A stretch of DNA of 64,000 nt from Anaeromassilibacillus senegalensis (lineage in GTDB: Bacteria; Bacillota; Clostridia; Oscillospirales; Acutalibacteraceae). Below, piece by piece: positions 42,593-53,912 of the stretch. The translations under genes were made by a program, and so were the position numbers. The notes under the pieces were generated by a model that saw nothing but the letters and a program-made list of their open reading frames with translations, ran no database searches and was not told the origin of the DNA. The stretch covers positions 310,001 to 374,000 of the forward strand of contig NZ_JAFBIT010000003.1 of assembly GCF_021531715.1 (NCBI RefSeq). Reading direction: 5' to 3'. Numbering within the stretch: the first letter of the stretch is position 1; every line of letters begins with the position of its first letter.

Positions 42593-44011
42593 ATGGAAAC
42601 GAAAGAAAAAAAGATGCAGACACAGCGCGCGGGCGAAAACCGCATGGGCACGGCAAAAATGCTGCCGCTGATTCTCACGATGGCGCTGCCCGCGATGTTC
42701 TCCATGCTGATCCAGGCGCTCTATAACATTGTGGACAGCTACTTTGTCGCGCAGATTGGCCAGAACGCGCTGACTGCCGTTTCACTCGCATTCCCGATCC
42801 AGAACCTGCAGGTTGCGTTCGGCATTGGCACCGGCGTCGGCGTCAGCTCGCTGATTTCCCGCCGCCTCGGCGAAAAAGATCAGCAAGCGGCGGATAATGC
42901 CGCGACACACGGCGTCATTTTGGCCGCGATCACATGGGCGGTGTTCGCTATTGCGGGCGCCGCGACGGCGCGCCCGTTTATCGCGATGTACACAGAGGAC
43001 GCCGAGGTGCTCAGCATGGGCCAGACATATCTGACGATTGTGACGGTCTTTTCCTTCGGTTTCTTCCTTGCAAGCTGCATTGAAAAGATGATTCAGGCCA
43101 CCGGCAATATGATCCTGCCGATGATCATGCAGCTCGTCGGCGCGGTGTCGAACATTATTCTCGACCCGATCATGATTTACGGCCTGCTGGGCTTCCCGGC
43201 TATGGGCGTTGCGGGCGCGGCAATCGCGACGGTCTCGGGCCAGATCATCTCGATGATCGCCTGCGTTCTGATCCTGTTCCTCGGCAAACATGCTGTGTCC
43301 ATCCGCCTGCGGGGCTTCCGGTTCCATTTGAAAACCATCCAGGACATCTATGCAGTGGGTGTGCCGAGCATCGTGATGTCCGCCATCGGCACGGTGATGA
43401 CGATGGCGATGAACGGCATTCTGGCGGCGTTCTCCGCCGTGGCCGTCAACGTGTTCGGCATCTATTTCAAGCTCCAGTCGTTCGTCTTTATGCCGGTGTT
43501 CGGCCTGACGCAGGGCCTGATGCCGATCATGGGCTACAACTATGGCGCGCGCAATAAGCACCGCGTGACAGGTGCGCTGAAAAACGGCGTGATGATCGCG
43601 CTTGTGATCAATATGGTCGGCCTGATCGTTTTTGAGACGTTCCCGGCGCATCTCGTTTCCATTTTCAACCCGACGGATGAGCTGCTGCGCATCGGCGTGC
43701 CGGCGCTCAGAATCATCGCCACACACTTCCCGCTCGCGGCGATTGGTATCACAATGTCCACGTTGTTCCAGGCGACCGGCAAGGGCATTTACAGCCTGAT
43801 CCAGTCTCTTCTGCGCCAGCTTGTTGTGCTCGTTCCGGCGGCGTGGCTGCTCGCGAAGATCGGCCTCGAAGCGGTTTGGTTCGCGTTCCCGATCGCGGAG
43901 GTCGCCTCGCTGCTCGTTACCATCGTGTTCTTCACGCGGCTGTACAACAAAGAGATCTGCCATCTCGGCGAGCCCCATGCGGATGAAGAGCACTCGGAAT
44001 CTGTCCGCTGA
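42593..44011 (+). CDS. MATE-family multidrug efflux transporter
   Basis: 472 residues; ATG at 42593 behind AAAGGATG. About twelve hydrophobic helices in two six-helix halves, each with the MATE start pattern: LILTMALPAMFSMLIQALYNIVDSYFV in the first, and GVPSIVMSAIGTVMTMAMNGIL in the second. Sodium- or proton-driven exporter of cationic drugs or metabolites. Single-gene unit with its own promoter and terminator. Confidence 0.93.
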   Translation: METKEKKMQTQRAGENRMGTAKMLPLILTMALPAMFSMLIQALYNIVDSYFVAQIGQNALTAVSLAFPIQNLQVAFGIGTGVGVSSLISRRLGEKDQQAADNAATHGVILAAITWAVFAIAGAATARPFIAMYTEDAEVLSMGQTYLTIVTVFSFGFFLASCIEKMIQATGNMILPMIMQLVGAVSNIILDPIMIYGLLGFPAMGVAGAAIATVSGQIISMIACVLILFLGKHAVSIRLRGFRFHLKTIQDIYAVGVPSIVMSAIGTVMTMAMNGILAAFSAVAVNVFGIYFKLQSFVFMPVFGLTQGLMPIMGYNYGARNKHRVTGALKNGVMIALVINMVGLIVFETFPAHLVSIFNPTDELLRIGVPALRIIATHFPLAAIGITMSTLFQATGKGIYSLIQSLLRQLVVLVPAAWLLAKIGLEAVWFAFPIAEVASLLVTIVFFTRLYNKEICHLGEPHADEEHSESVR

Positions 44012-44027
44012 AAAAACGCATGAAAGC

Positions 44028-44066
44028 AAAATCGCCGCTCCCGGCTGACGGGAAGCGGCGATTTTT
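44028..44066 (+). terminator. Terminator of the MATE gene
   Basis: Long stem AAATCGCCGCT/AAGCGGCGATTT region with inner CCG/CGG pairing and a loop near 44043-44047, followed by five T. Confidence 0.85.
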
Positions 44067-44120
44067 GTTTGTTGAAAATCGGGAGCATATGCCGTGCGCG
44101 TTGGCTCGGCTTCTTTCTTA

Positions 44121-44170
44121 CTGCGGCGAAACGAGTGTAAACGAGTGATTCCGCGACCTCGCTGCGGCAC
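44121..44170. repeat. Dispersed intergenic repeat, copy 1
   Basis: Gap-free match to 59335-59384: CTGCGGCGAA and CCGCGACCTCGC blocks are identical, while the bases between vary. Both copies lie between convergent genes. The remaining bases to 44208 hold a GC-rich tail and no gene. Confidence 0.75.
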
Positions 44171-44208
44171 GTTCCGCCGTTCCTGGCTGTGGGAGCGGCG
44201 ATTTCCGT

Positions 44209-47200
44209 TCAAATAAAGAACCAGGTCGGGAGCCATTCAAGGGCGTTGGCGTAGCTCTGCGTTGTCGGCGTACCGGTCAGCACCGGGTAAAACGCGACGA
44301 ACAGCACAAGGTGGATCAGCGTGAAAATCAGCAGGCAAAGCTGCGCGGTTGTGGGCGTGACCGTAGCGCCGCGCACATGGCCGGCGAAGATGGGCTTTGC
44401 CATGCGGGGCATTTCAGCCAGACGGCTATACGCGAGGAGGAACGCGACGAGCAGGAACGGCACCGCCGTGAAATAGTGGTAGATGAACGTGCAGCGCGGC
44501 ACAAGCACCCACGGCAGATAGACCGAAAGGAAGCCGACCGCGGCGACAAGCGCGGGGCGCGAGCGCTTCTTCACGGCGCGCACAAACGCGTAGACCATGC
44601 CCGGTACACACGCCCACCAGAACAGCGGGCTGCCGAGCACGGAAATCGTGCGGATCGCGCCGGTTTCGTCGGCGTGGTAATTGCCGTAATACCAGACGTT
44701 GCGCACATCGAACGGCCACTGATACCACGGTGATTCGAATGTATGTGTCGCCTGCAGCGTCGAATGATAGTTATACATATGCACCTGATAGGAGACAAAG
44801 CGCCCGAAAACGTCATAGCGGTTGTGCGCGAGCGTCGTCAGCGGCAGGAAGGCCGCAAAGTAGATCGCAAAAGGAATCAGCAGGAAGAAGAGACAGCACC
44901 ACAAACAGGTGATAAGCGTCCGCTGCCAGAACGCGGCCTGCGCTTCGTCGCGGCGCTTTGCGGGCTGCGCGGACAGCTCCAGCGCGCGGTACGTAAAGAC
45001 GAGCTTGCCGAAGAACAGTACCGCGAGACCGCACGCGCCGTAGGCGACGGTCCATTTCGAGGCGATGCCAAACCCCATGAACAGTCCGCTGAAAAAGAGC
45101 GGGAGCAGGATCTTCCGCCAGCCTGACGTCATCAGGTCGGTTTGGAGGAAAATGAGCATCGCGTCGTACATCAGCAGGATGAAGAACACGGCGTACGTGT
45201 CGATCGTCGCGATGCGCGTCTGCACATAGTGCATGAAGTCAAACGCGAAGAGCGTCGTGCCGATAGCGCAGAGGAATGTGGAGCCGAACAGGCGCTTTAA
45301 GAGGTGGTAGAGCACAGGCAGCATCAACACGCCGAACAGCGTGCCCATGAACCGCCAGCCGAAGGGGTTCATGCCGAACATCCGGATGCCCAGAGAAATG
45401 ATCAGCTTGCCGAGCGGCGGGTGCGTATTCTCATACGGCTCAAGGCCGAGAATGTGCTCGTACGCCGTGCGGGCGTGGTAGATTTCGTCGAAATACGTCG
45501 AATTCATGTAGCTCGGCCAAAGCGGCACGACGTTCTGCTCGTCGGTAAGCTGCCATGCGTCGCCGCGCACGGCGGTCAGCGTCGCAAAGCCCGTGCCGTC
45601 CGCCTTTTTGAGTGCGAATTCATTGATCGCGAGGTCGTCGCATGTCGATGTGATCCGGATGTATTTGCCGGTCGCGAACGCCGTGACGCTCTGCCACGCG
45701 TAGACGCTGCCCTCGGTATTTTCGGCGGCGACGGCCCAGCTTTCGCCGTCGTCAGAGACCTCGATGCGCATCGAGGTGCCGACGCGCTGGCCGATGCCGT
45801 TATCCGCTGCGGCGATGCCGGGCAGATAGTAAATTTCGCCATACGCGTCCGTTGTCGAGAAGATGGCGCTCTCGCCGTTCTGCGGTGTCCATGTGGTATT
45901 CGCGGTCTGGCGGTCGCCGAGGTTCCAAAAGGCCACCAGCCCGTAGGCGAGCGTGACGGCGCAGACAAGGAGCACATCGGTGCGGCTGAGGCGCACGTTT
46001 TGGTTTGTGTCGGTGAGAAGCGGCGCGGCCTGTGCGGATACGCCCTTGTGCGGTGTGCTGCCGCGTGCCGTGTGCTTTTTGGGCTCCCGCTTCGCCAGGG
46101 CGAGGGGCTTTGACGCCCGGTTCGAGAGAAACACGCGCCACGTGATATAGAGCATGTAGCCGTACATCACGACGTGTGCAAACGAGAGCAGAACAATCTG
46201 CGGCGCGGTCGGCTCGACGTAGGCGTTATTCAGGTACAGGACGTAGGCGACGTTCAGAAAATGGAAGAACGATGTGCCCGCAAAGCAGAGCAGGAACCGT
46301 TTTTCGCGCGTGAAAATATAGGTCAGCAGCAAACAGAGCAAGACGGGGAAGAGGTAGCGCTCGTGCATCTTCACACAGAAGATGTAGACCGTGAACATCA
46401 GCACCGTCGGGCAGGCGAAGACCGCCTCGCGGTGGCGGCTTTTCAGCATCAGCCAGCCGGAGAGCAGCACGGCGAGCGGAATGCCGAACTGCAGCCACAG
46501 GCTCTTTTCCGGCAGAGCAGCCCAGTTCAGCCCGAACAGCGCCCAGATGTTGTACGCATTGATCGTATAATACGCGTAATAATCGATCGTGCCGGAATAA
46601 ATATCCACAAGCTTGAGGTAGTCCCAGTTTTTGATGAACGGCGTGGAGAGCAGGAGGATCGCGGCGAGCGCCAGAATCGGCCCCAAAATCAGGTTTTTCC
46701 AGTCGCGGCGGCGAATCACCCAGAAGATCAGCACCGGCGCGAAAATGAGCATCTGGGGCTTCGAGAGAATGCCGACGCCGTAGAGCAGCGCTGCGGCGGG
46801 CGTGTGGTTATACCAGAGCAGAAGCAGCGTCAGAAGGAGCAGCAGCGCGCAGAAGCTGTCCGCCTGCCCCCACACGGCGGAATTCAGGATGACCGCCGGG
46901 CAGAACAGATACGCGGCAGAGACGAACAGGGCCGAGGGCTCGCCGAGCTTTTTGCGTGCGAGCACCCAGAGGATTGCCGCGCAGCCGATATCGGAGAGGA
47001 TCGGCACCATCTTGATCAGCAGCGTCGAGACCTGCGCATACTGTGGGATGAAGAACAGCCGCCGGAAAAACTCCGTCAGATACAGCATGTAGAGGTACCC
47101 GGGCGGATAGTCGATGAAAAAGTCGCTGTAATACATCTCGTTAAAGCCGTATTCGTGCGTGTATGCCGCCCACGCCTTAAAGCAGCTGATGTCCGCGTCG

Positions 47201-47394
47201 AAGCCGTTGATGTTGTAGCCGAGCAGAAGCCGCAGCACAAGCCCCACGGCGAGCACAGCGCAGAATACGGGCACAGGCGCAAGCCCCGAAAGCGCGCGGT
47301 GCGGCCGGGCGTCCGGCTCTGATACCGGCACGCGGAAGGAGAGCCAGAGTACGGCGCAGAGAAATGCCGCCGAGAGCAGAATCTGAAGGGTCAT
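44209..47394 (-). CDS. Two-module membrane glycosyltransferase (GT-C plus PMT/GT39) with central lectin-like domain
   Basis: 1061 residues, about twice the size of a usual GT-C enzyme; AAAGGAACG site. Module 1 (about 1-430) is a multi-helix GT-C protein with an N-terminal DADISCFKAW loop and DYPPGYLYMLY. A charged linker leads to a beta-rich extracytoplasmic domain (about 490-620; TTDAYGEIYYLPGIAAAD ... RITSTCDDLAINEFAL) resembling discoidin-type F5/8 domains. Module 2 (about 640-1061) is PMT-like: FDEIYHARTAYEHI, THPPLGKLIISLGI, RIATIDTYAVFFILLMYD. It probably transfers sugar from a polyprenyl-phosphate donor to protein or glycan. The fusion is the odd point. Confidence 0.82.
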   Translation of the reverse strand: MTLQILLSAAFLCAVLWLSFRVPVSEPDARPHRALSGLAPVPVFCAVLAVGLVLRLLLGYNINGFDADISCFKAWAAYTHEYGFNEMYYSDFFIDYPPGYLYMLYLTEFFRRLFFIPQYAQVSTLLIKMVPILSDIGCAAILWVLARKKLGEPSALFVSAAYLFCPAVILNSAVWGQADSFCALLLLLTLLLLWYNHTPAAALLYGVGILSKPQMLIFAPVLIFWVIRRRDWKNLILGPILALAAILLLSTPFIKNWDYLKLVDIYSGTIDYYAYYTINAYNIWALFGLNWAALPEKSLWLQFGIPLAVLLSGWLMLKSRHREAVFACPTVLMFTVYIFCVKMHERYLFPVLLCLLLTYIFTREKRFLLCFAGTSFFHFLNVAYVLYLNNAYVEPTAPQIVLLSFAHVVMYGYMLYITWRVFLSNRASKPLALAKREPKKHTARGSTPHKGVSAQAAPLLTDTNQNVRLSRTDVLLVCAVTLAYGLVAFWNLGDRQTANTTWTPQNGESAIFSTTDAYGEIYYLPGIAAADNGIGQRVGTSMRIEVSDDGESWAVAAENTEGSVYAWQSVTAFATGKYIRITSTCDDLAINEFALKKADGTGFATLTAVRGDAWQLTDEQNVVPLWPSYMNSTYFDEIYHARTAYEHILGLEPYENTHPPLGKLIISLGIRMFGMNPFGWRFMGTLFGVLMLPVLYHLLKRLFGSTFLCAIGTTLFAFDFMHYVQTRIATIDTYAVFFILLMYDAMLIFLQTDLMTSGWRKILLPLFFSGLFMGFGIASKWTVAYGACGLAVLFFGKLVFTYRALELSAQPAKRRDEAQAAFWQRTLITCLWCCLFFLLIPFAIYFAAFLPLTTLAHNRYDVFGRFVSYQVHMYNYHSTLQATHTFESPWYQWPFDVRNVWYYGNYHADETGAIRTISVLGSPLFWWACVPGMVYAFVRAVKKRSRPALVAAVGFLSVYLPWVLVPRCTFIYHYFTAVPFLLVAFLLAYSRLAEMPRMAKPIFAGHVRGATVTPTTAQLCLLIFTLIHLVLFVAFYPVLTGTPTTQSYANALEWLPTWFFI

Positions 47395-47475
47395 GATAAA
47401 AAACGTTCCTTTCTCAAAAATAATGCGAATTCGGGCTTGACCCGACCGGAAATATCATGTAATCTTGTAGATAAG

Positions 47476-47498
47476 GGTATACTGCTTTTCAGTATACC
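47476..47498. promoter_or_regulatory. Inverted repeat in the divergent GT/GH2 promoter region (candidate operator)
   Basis: Perfect 9-bp inverted repeat GGTATACTG-CTTTT-CAGTATACC (47476-47484 with 47490-47498), about 75 bases before the GH2 start and 80 before the GT39-type gene. No clear -35/-10 pair is readable nearby in either direction. Confidence 0.55.
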
Positions 47499-47524
47499 AT
47501 ACCGGAAAAAGCTGTTCAACTTAA

Positions 47525-50551
<3,027 letters not shown>

Positions 50552-50615
50552 GCGATTGGAATCACGGATCCCGTAAGATTGTTGCATTTCACATCAAAAT
50601 TCAGATAAAATAAGT

Positions 50616-50662
50616 CCGTACAATTTTTTGCAAAACCCTTGCAAAAAGTTGTACGGTTTTTT
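50616..50662 (+). terminator. Terminator of the GH2 gene, overlapping a possible AraR operator
   Basis: 18-bp inverted repeat with one G-T pair (50616-50633 with 50639-50656), 5-base loop, then six T. The outer part CCGTACAA/TTGTACGG resembles the two halves of the AraR operator of Bacillus (consensus ATTTGTnCGTACAAAT). Further related half-sites occur at 50671-50679 and 50683-50691. Confidence 0.75.
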
Positions 50663-50667
50663 ATAAT
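50639..50667 (+). promoter_or_regulatory. Promoter of the araR-like operon
   Basis: -35 TTGCAA (50639-50644), 17-base spacer, -10 TATAAT (50662-50667). The promoter overlaps the 3' arm and T-run of the hairpin, so protein binding at the CCGTACAA/TTGTACGG half-sites would cover it, allowing autoregulation. Confidence 0.7.
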
Positions 50668-50736
50668 AGAGTTGTATCGAAACCTGTATGGTTTTTGGGC
50701 GTACAGGGGGAATCCTTTGAAAGGAATGGGAGCAGT

Positions 50737-51825
50737 ATGGCGGACGCAGAGAGAAAAACGGCGAAGTACCGTTTTTTGGTGGAGACCATCAAGGAGAAAA
50801 TCAAAAGCGGCGCGTACATGGCGGGCGAGCGAATGGAGTCGGAAAACCGGCTATCCGAGCAGTTCGGGTACAGCCGACAGACCGTGCGGCAGGCGCTTTC
50901 CGTGCTCGAGCGCGAGGGGCTCATCGAGCGCCGGCGCGGCAGCGGCACATACATCAGCGCGGAGAGCCGCAGACCCCAGCGCGGCAACAATGTCGCGATT
51001 GTGACGACGTATATTTCGGACTATATCTTTCCCACGATCATCCGCGGCATCGAGGAAACGCTGACGAATGCGGGGTACAGCCTTACGCTCGGCGTGACGA
51101 ACAACCATGTCGAGGACGAGGGCCGCATCCTGCAGTCGCTCATCAGCCGCCGCATCGACGGTGTGATCGTCGAGGGCACAAAGACGGCCTTTCCGAACCC
51201 GAATGTCGAGCTGTACCGAAAGCTCGAAAAGATGGGCGTGCCGGTCGTCTTTTTCAACAGCTATTACCGCGACCTGCCCAATGCGGTCTACATCGTTACG
51301 GATGACCGCAGGGCCGGACGGCAGGCGGTGAACCTGCTGCTCTCAAAGGGCTGCCGCAAGCTCGGCGGCGTCTTTAAATCGGACGACATGCAGGGCCATG
51401 GGCGCTACGCGGGCTTTTCCGAGGGGCTGGTGAAAAACGGCTGCGCCATCGGCGACGACAACGTTGTCTGGTACACGACGGCGGAACGTAGCCGGCTGTT
51501 CCGCCCCGATAACCGGGATTACATGTTCGAGCGGCTGCGCGGCTGCGACGGTATCGTCTGCTACAACGACCAGATCGCTTACGGCGTCATCGATCTGCTG
51601 ACGAGCCGCGGCGTGCGCGTGCCGGAGGAGGTGCTTGTCGTTGGTTTTGACGATTCGAGCGTTTCGGAGTATTCTCCGGTGAAGATCACCTCCTTTGCGC
51701 ATCCGAAGGACGAAATGGGGCGCATCGCGGCAAACAAGCTCATCAACATGCTGCGCAGCGGGGATGCGGAGTATCCGCTCATCCTCGATATGCCGCTACA
51801 TGAAAAGCAATCGACACAGCGATAA
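50737..51825 (+). CDS. araR: AraR-like repressor (GntR HTH plus LacI-type sensor)
   Basis: 362 residues, the size of Bacillus AraR. N-terminal GntR winged helix (KYRFLVETIKEKIKSGAYMAGERMESENRLSEQFGYSRQTVRQAL ... GSGTYI), then a LacI/GalR-type ligand domain (NVAIVTTYISDYIFPTIIRGIEETL ... VLVVGFDDSSVSEY). This two-part architecture is specific to AraR-type regulators that release DNA on L-arabinose. The promoter-embedded half-sites support autoregulation. It starts an operon with the isomerase and kinase genes. Confidence 0.88.
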   Translation: MADAERKTAKYRFLVETIKEKIKSGAYMAGERMESENRLSEQFGYSRQTVRQALSVLEREGLIERRRGSGTYISAESRRPQRGNNVAIVTTYISDYIFPTIIRGIEETLTNAGYSLTLGVTNNHVEDEGRILQSLISRRIDGVIVEGTKTAFPNPNVELYRKLEKMGVPVVFFNSYYRDLPNAVYIVTDDRRAGRQAVNLLLSKGCRKLGGVFKSDDMQGHGRYAGFSEGLVKNGCAIGDDNVVWYTTAERSRLFRPDNRDYMFERLRGCDGIVCYNDQIAYGVIDLLTSRGVRVPEEVLVVGFDDSSVSEYSPVKITSFAHPKDEMGRIAANKLINMLRSGDAEYPLILDMPLHEKQSTQR

Positions 51826-51851
51826 AGTATTTTTGAAAGGAACGAACGGTT

Positions 51852-52811
51852 ATGAAAATCGAAAAACTCACACCGGCATTTAAGGACTATCTCTGGGGCG
51901 GCACGAAGCTGCGCGACGTATACGGCAAAAAGTGCGACTATGAAAAGGTCGCCGAGAGCTGGGAGCTTTCCACGCACCCGGCTGGACAGAGCGTGATCTC
52001 GGGCGGCGAATACGACGGCCTGACTTTCGGCGCATACATTGAAAAGCTCGGCCGCAGCGTGCTCGGCACAAACTGCGCGCGCTTTAAGGAATTCCCAGTG
52101 CTCATCAAGTTTATCGACGCGAAGGATCCGCTCTCCGTGCAGGTGCACCCGAGCGACGAATACGCGCTCCGCGTCGAGGGCGAATACGGCAAGACCGAGA
52201 TGTGGTACGTTGTCGACTGTGATCCCGGCGCGTCGCTGTACTTCGGCGTCAATCAGGCGATCACGAAGGAAGAGTTTAAAAAGCGCATCGAGGAAAACAC
52301 GCTGACCGACGTGCTCTACAAGGCGGACGTCAAGAAGGGCGACGTGTTCTTCATTCAGTCCGGCACAATCCATGCGATTGGCGCGGGCATTCTGATCTGC
52401 GAGATCCAGCAGAACTCGAACACCACGTATCGCGTGTACGATTACGGCCGCCGCGGCGCGGACGGCAAGCTGCGCGAGCTGCACATCGACAAGGCGATCG
52501 ATGTCTCCACGCTCACGCCGAGCGACACGGCGGATAAGCAGAGCGCGCCGGAGGCAATTCCGGGCGGCACGAAGTGCGCGCTCGCGTCCTGCGAATACTT
52601 CACAACCGAAAAATACGAGATCGACGGCACGACGGAGATCACGGTGGATGAAAGCTCGTTTGCGTCGCTCGTCGTCACCGAGGGCGAGGGAACGGTCGCA
52701 GGTGCGGAAAACGAAGTCGCGTTCAAGGCGGCGGACAGCCTGTTTGTCCCGGCGGGCGCTGGAAAGATCACGGTCAGCGGTAAGTGCACGATCGTGAAGA
52801 CGACGGTCTGA
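51852..52811 (+). CDS. manA: Mannose-6-phosphate isomerase, class I
   Basis: 319 residues, the short Firmicutes form. Zinc ligands are in QVHPSDEYA (Gln, His), KTEMWYVVD (Glu) and SGTIHAIGAG (His). The N-terminal KDYLWGGTKLRD is typical. Interconverts fructose-6-phosphate and mannose-6-phosphate. 26 bases after the repressor gene with AAAGGAACG, so in the same operon. Confidence 0.93.
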   Translation: MKIEKLTPAFKDYLWGGTKLRDVYGKKCDYEKVAESWELSTHPAGQSVISGGEYDGLTFGAYIEKLGRSVLGTNCARFKEFPVLIKFIDAKDPLSVQVHPSDEYALRVEGEYGKTEMWYVVDCDPGASLYFGVNQAITKEEFKKRIEENTLTDVLYKADVKKGDVFFIQSGTIHAIGAGILICEIQQNSNTTYRVYDYGRRGADGKLRELHIDKAIDVSTLTPSDTADKQSAPEAIPGGTKCALASCEYFTTEKYEIDGTTEITVDESSFASLVVTEGEGTVAGAENEVAFKAADSLFVPAGAGKITVSGKCTIVKTTV

Positions 52812-52823
52812 GGTGGATGCCCG

Positions 52824-53831
52824 ATGAAAATGGAATTTGTGGATGAAGCGGAACTGAATCCGGAGGAGGAAATGCCCGAGGAGGAGCGCGGCAAGATCGT
52901 GCTCGTCGGCGAGCCGATGGGACTTTTCATCGCGGAGGAAACCGGAGAGCTGGAGGATGTGGAACATTTTTCGGCGGCGGTCGCGGGCGCGGAGTATAAC
53001 GTCGCGGTCGGGCTTTCGCGGCTCGGCCATACGGCGCTGTACTGCACACGCCTCGGCAACGACCCGATGGGCAAGCGTATTTTAAAGAGCATGGCGTCAA
53101 ACGGCGTCTCCGACGATCTCGTCACCGTGACGGACGATGCCGTGACCGGCTTTATGCTCAAGGGCAAAACGGACGTGGGCGACCCGAAAATCGCCTACTT
53201 CCGGCGCGGCAGCGCGGCGTCTCAGCTTTCGACGCACGACATCGACAAGCTCGATTTGTGCGGCTGTGATTTCCTGCATGTGACCGGCATTTTCCCGGCG
53301 GTGTCGAAATCGGCGCTCGAAGCGGTCAAGCGATTGATGGCGCGCGCGAAGGCACTTGATATGTTCGTCTCATTCGACCCGAATCTGCGCCCGCAGCTCT
53401 GGCGCGACGAAAAGGAAATGGTGCGCACACTCAATTCGCTCGCGCAGGATGCTGACCTTGTCCTGCCGGGTCTCGGCGAGGGAAAAATCCTCACAAAGCG
53501 CGATACGGCCGCAGGAATTGCGGAATACTATCATGAGCGCGGCGTCGACAGCGTGATCGTGAAGCTCGGCGCAGACGGCGCGTACTGGTCGACCGGCGGG
53601 GAGCACGGCACGGTGCCGGCGTTCCCGGTGAAGAAAATTGTCGATACGGTCGGTGCGGGTGACGGCTTCGCGGCCGGCGTGATCAGCGCGGTCGCGGAGG
53701 GCCTTTCGCTCAGCGAGGCCGCGGCGCGCGGCACGGTGATCGGCTCGATCCAGATCACGCATCAGGGTGACAACGAGGGTCTGCCGACGAAGGAAGAGCT
53801 TGAAGCGGTGATCCAGGTCGGTATTGTGTAA
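52824..53831 (+). CDS. PfkB-family carbohydrate kinase
   Basis: 335 residues. An acidic extension of about 25 residues (ELNPEEEMPEEE) precedes the kinase fold. It has SRLGHTALYCTRLGNDPMG, YFRRGSAASQLS and the catalytic TVGAGDGFAAGVI (Asp in GAGD). Closest by pattern to 2-keto-3-deoxygluconate/fructokinase-like members. It follows manA by 12 bases. Substrate (fructose or KDG) is not determined. Confidence 0.87.
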   Translation: MKMEFVDEAELNPEEEMPEEERGKIVLVGEPMGLFIAEETGELEDVEHFSAAVAGAEYNVAVGLSRLGHTALYCTRLGNDPMGKRILKSMASNGVSDDLVTVTDDAVTGFMLKGKTDVGDPKIAYFRRGSAASQLSTHDIDKLDLCGCDFLHVTGIFPAVSKSALEAVKRLMARAKALDMFVSFDPNLRPQLWRDEKEMVRTLNSLAQDADLVLPGLGEGKILTKRDTAAGIAEYYHERGVDSVIVKLGADGAYWSTGGEHGTVPAFPVKKIVDTVGAGDGFAAGVISAVAEGLSLSEAAARGTVIGSIQITHQGDNEGLPTKEELEAVIQVGIV

Positions 53832-53848
53832 CGCTGATTTAAAGCTTT

Positions 53849-53873
53849 GGGGAACCTGTGATACGGGTTCCCC
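53849..53873 (+). terminator. Stem-loop between the kinase and deoB genes
   Basis: 8-bp stem GGGGAACC/GGTTCCCC with an intervening 9-base loop and no T-tract. Weak terminator or boundary element; deoB follows 39 bases later. Confidence 0.5.
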
Positions 53874-53912
53874 ATGCTGTGTTTGCAAAACAGGAAGAAA
53901 GGACTTGTCTTT

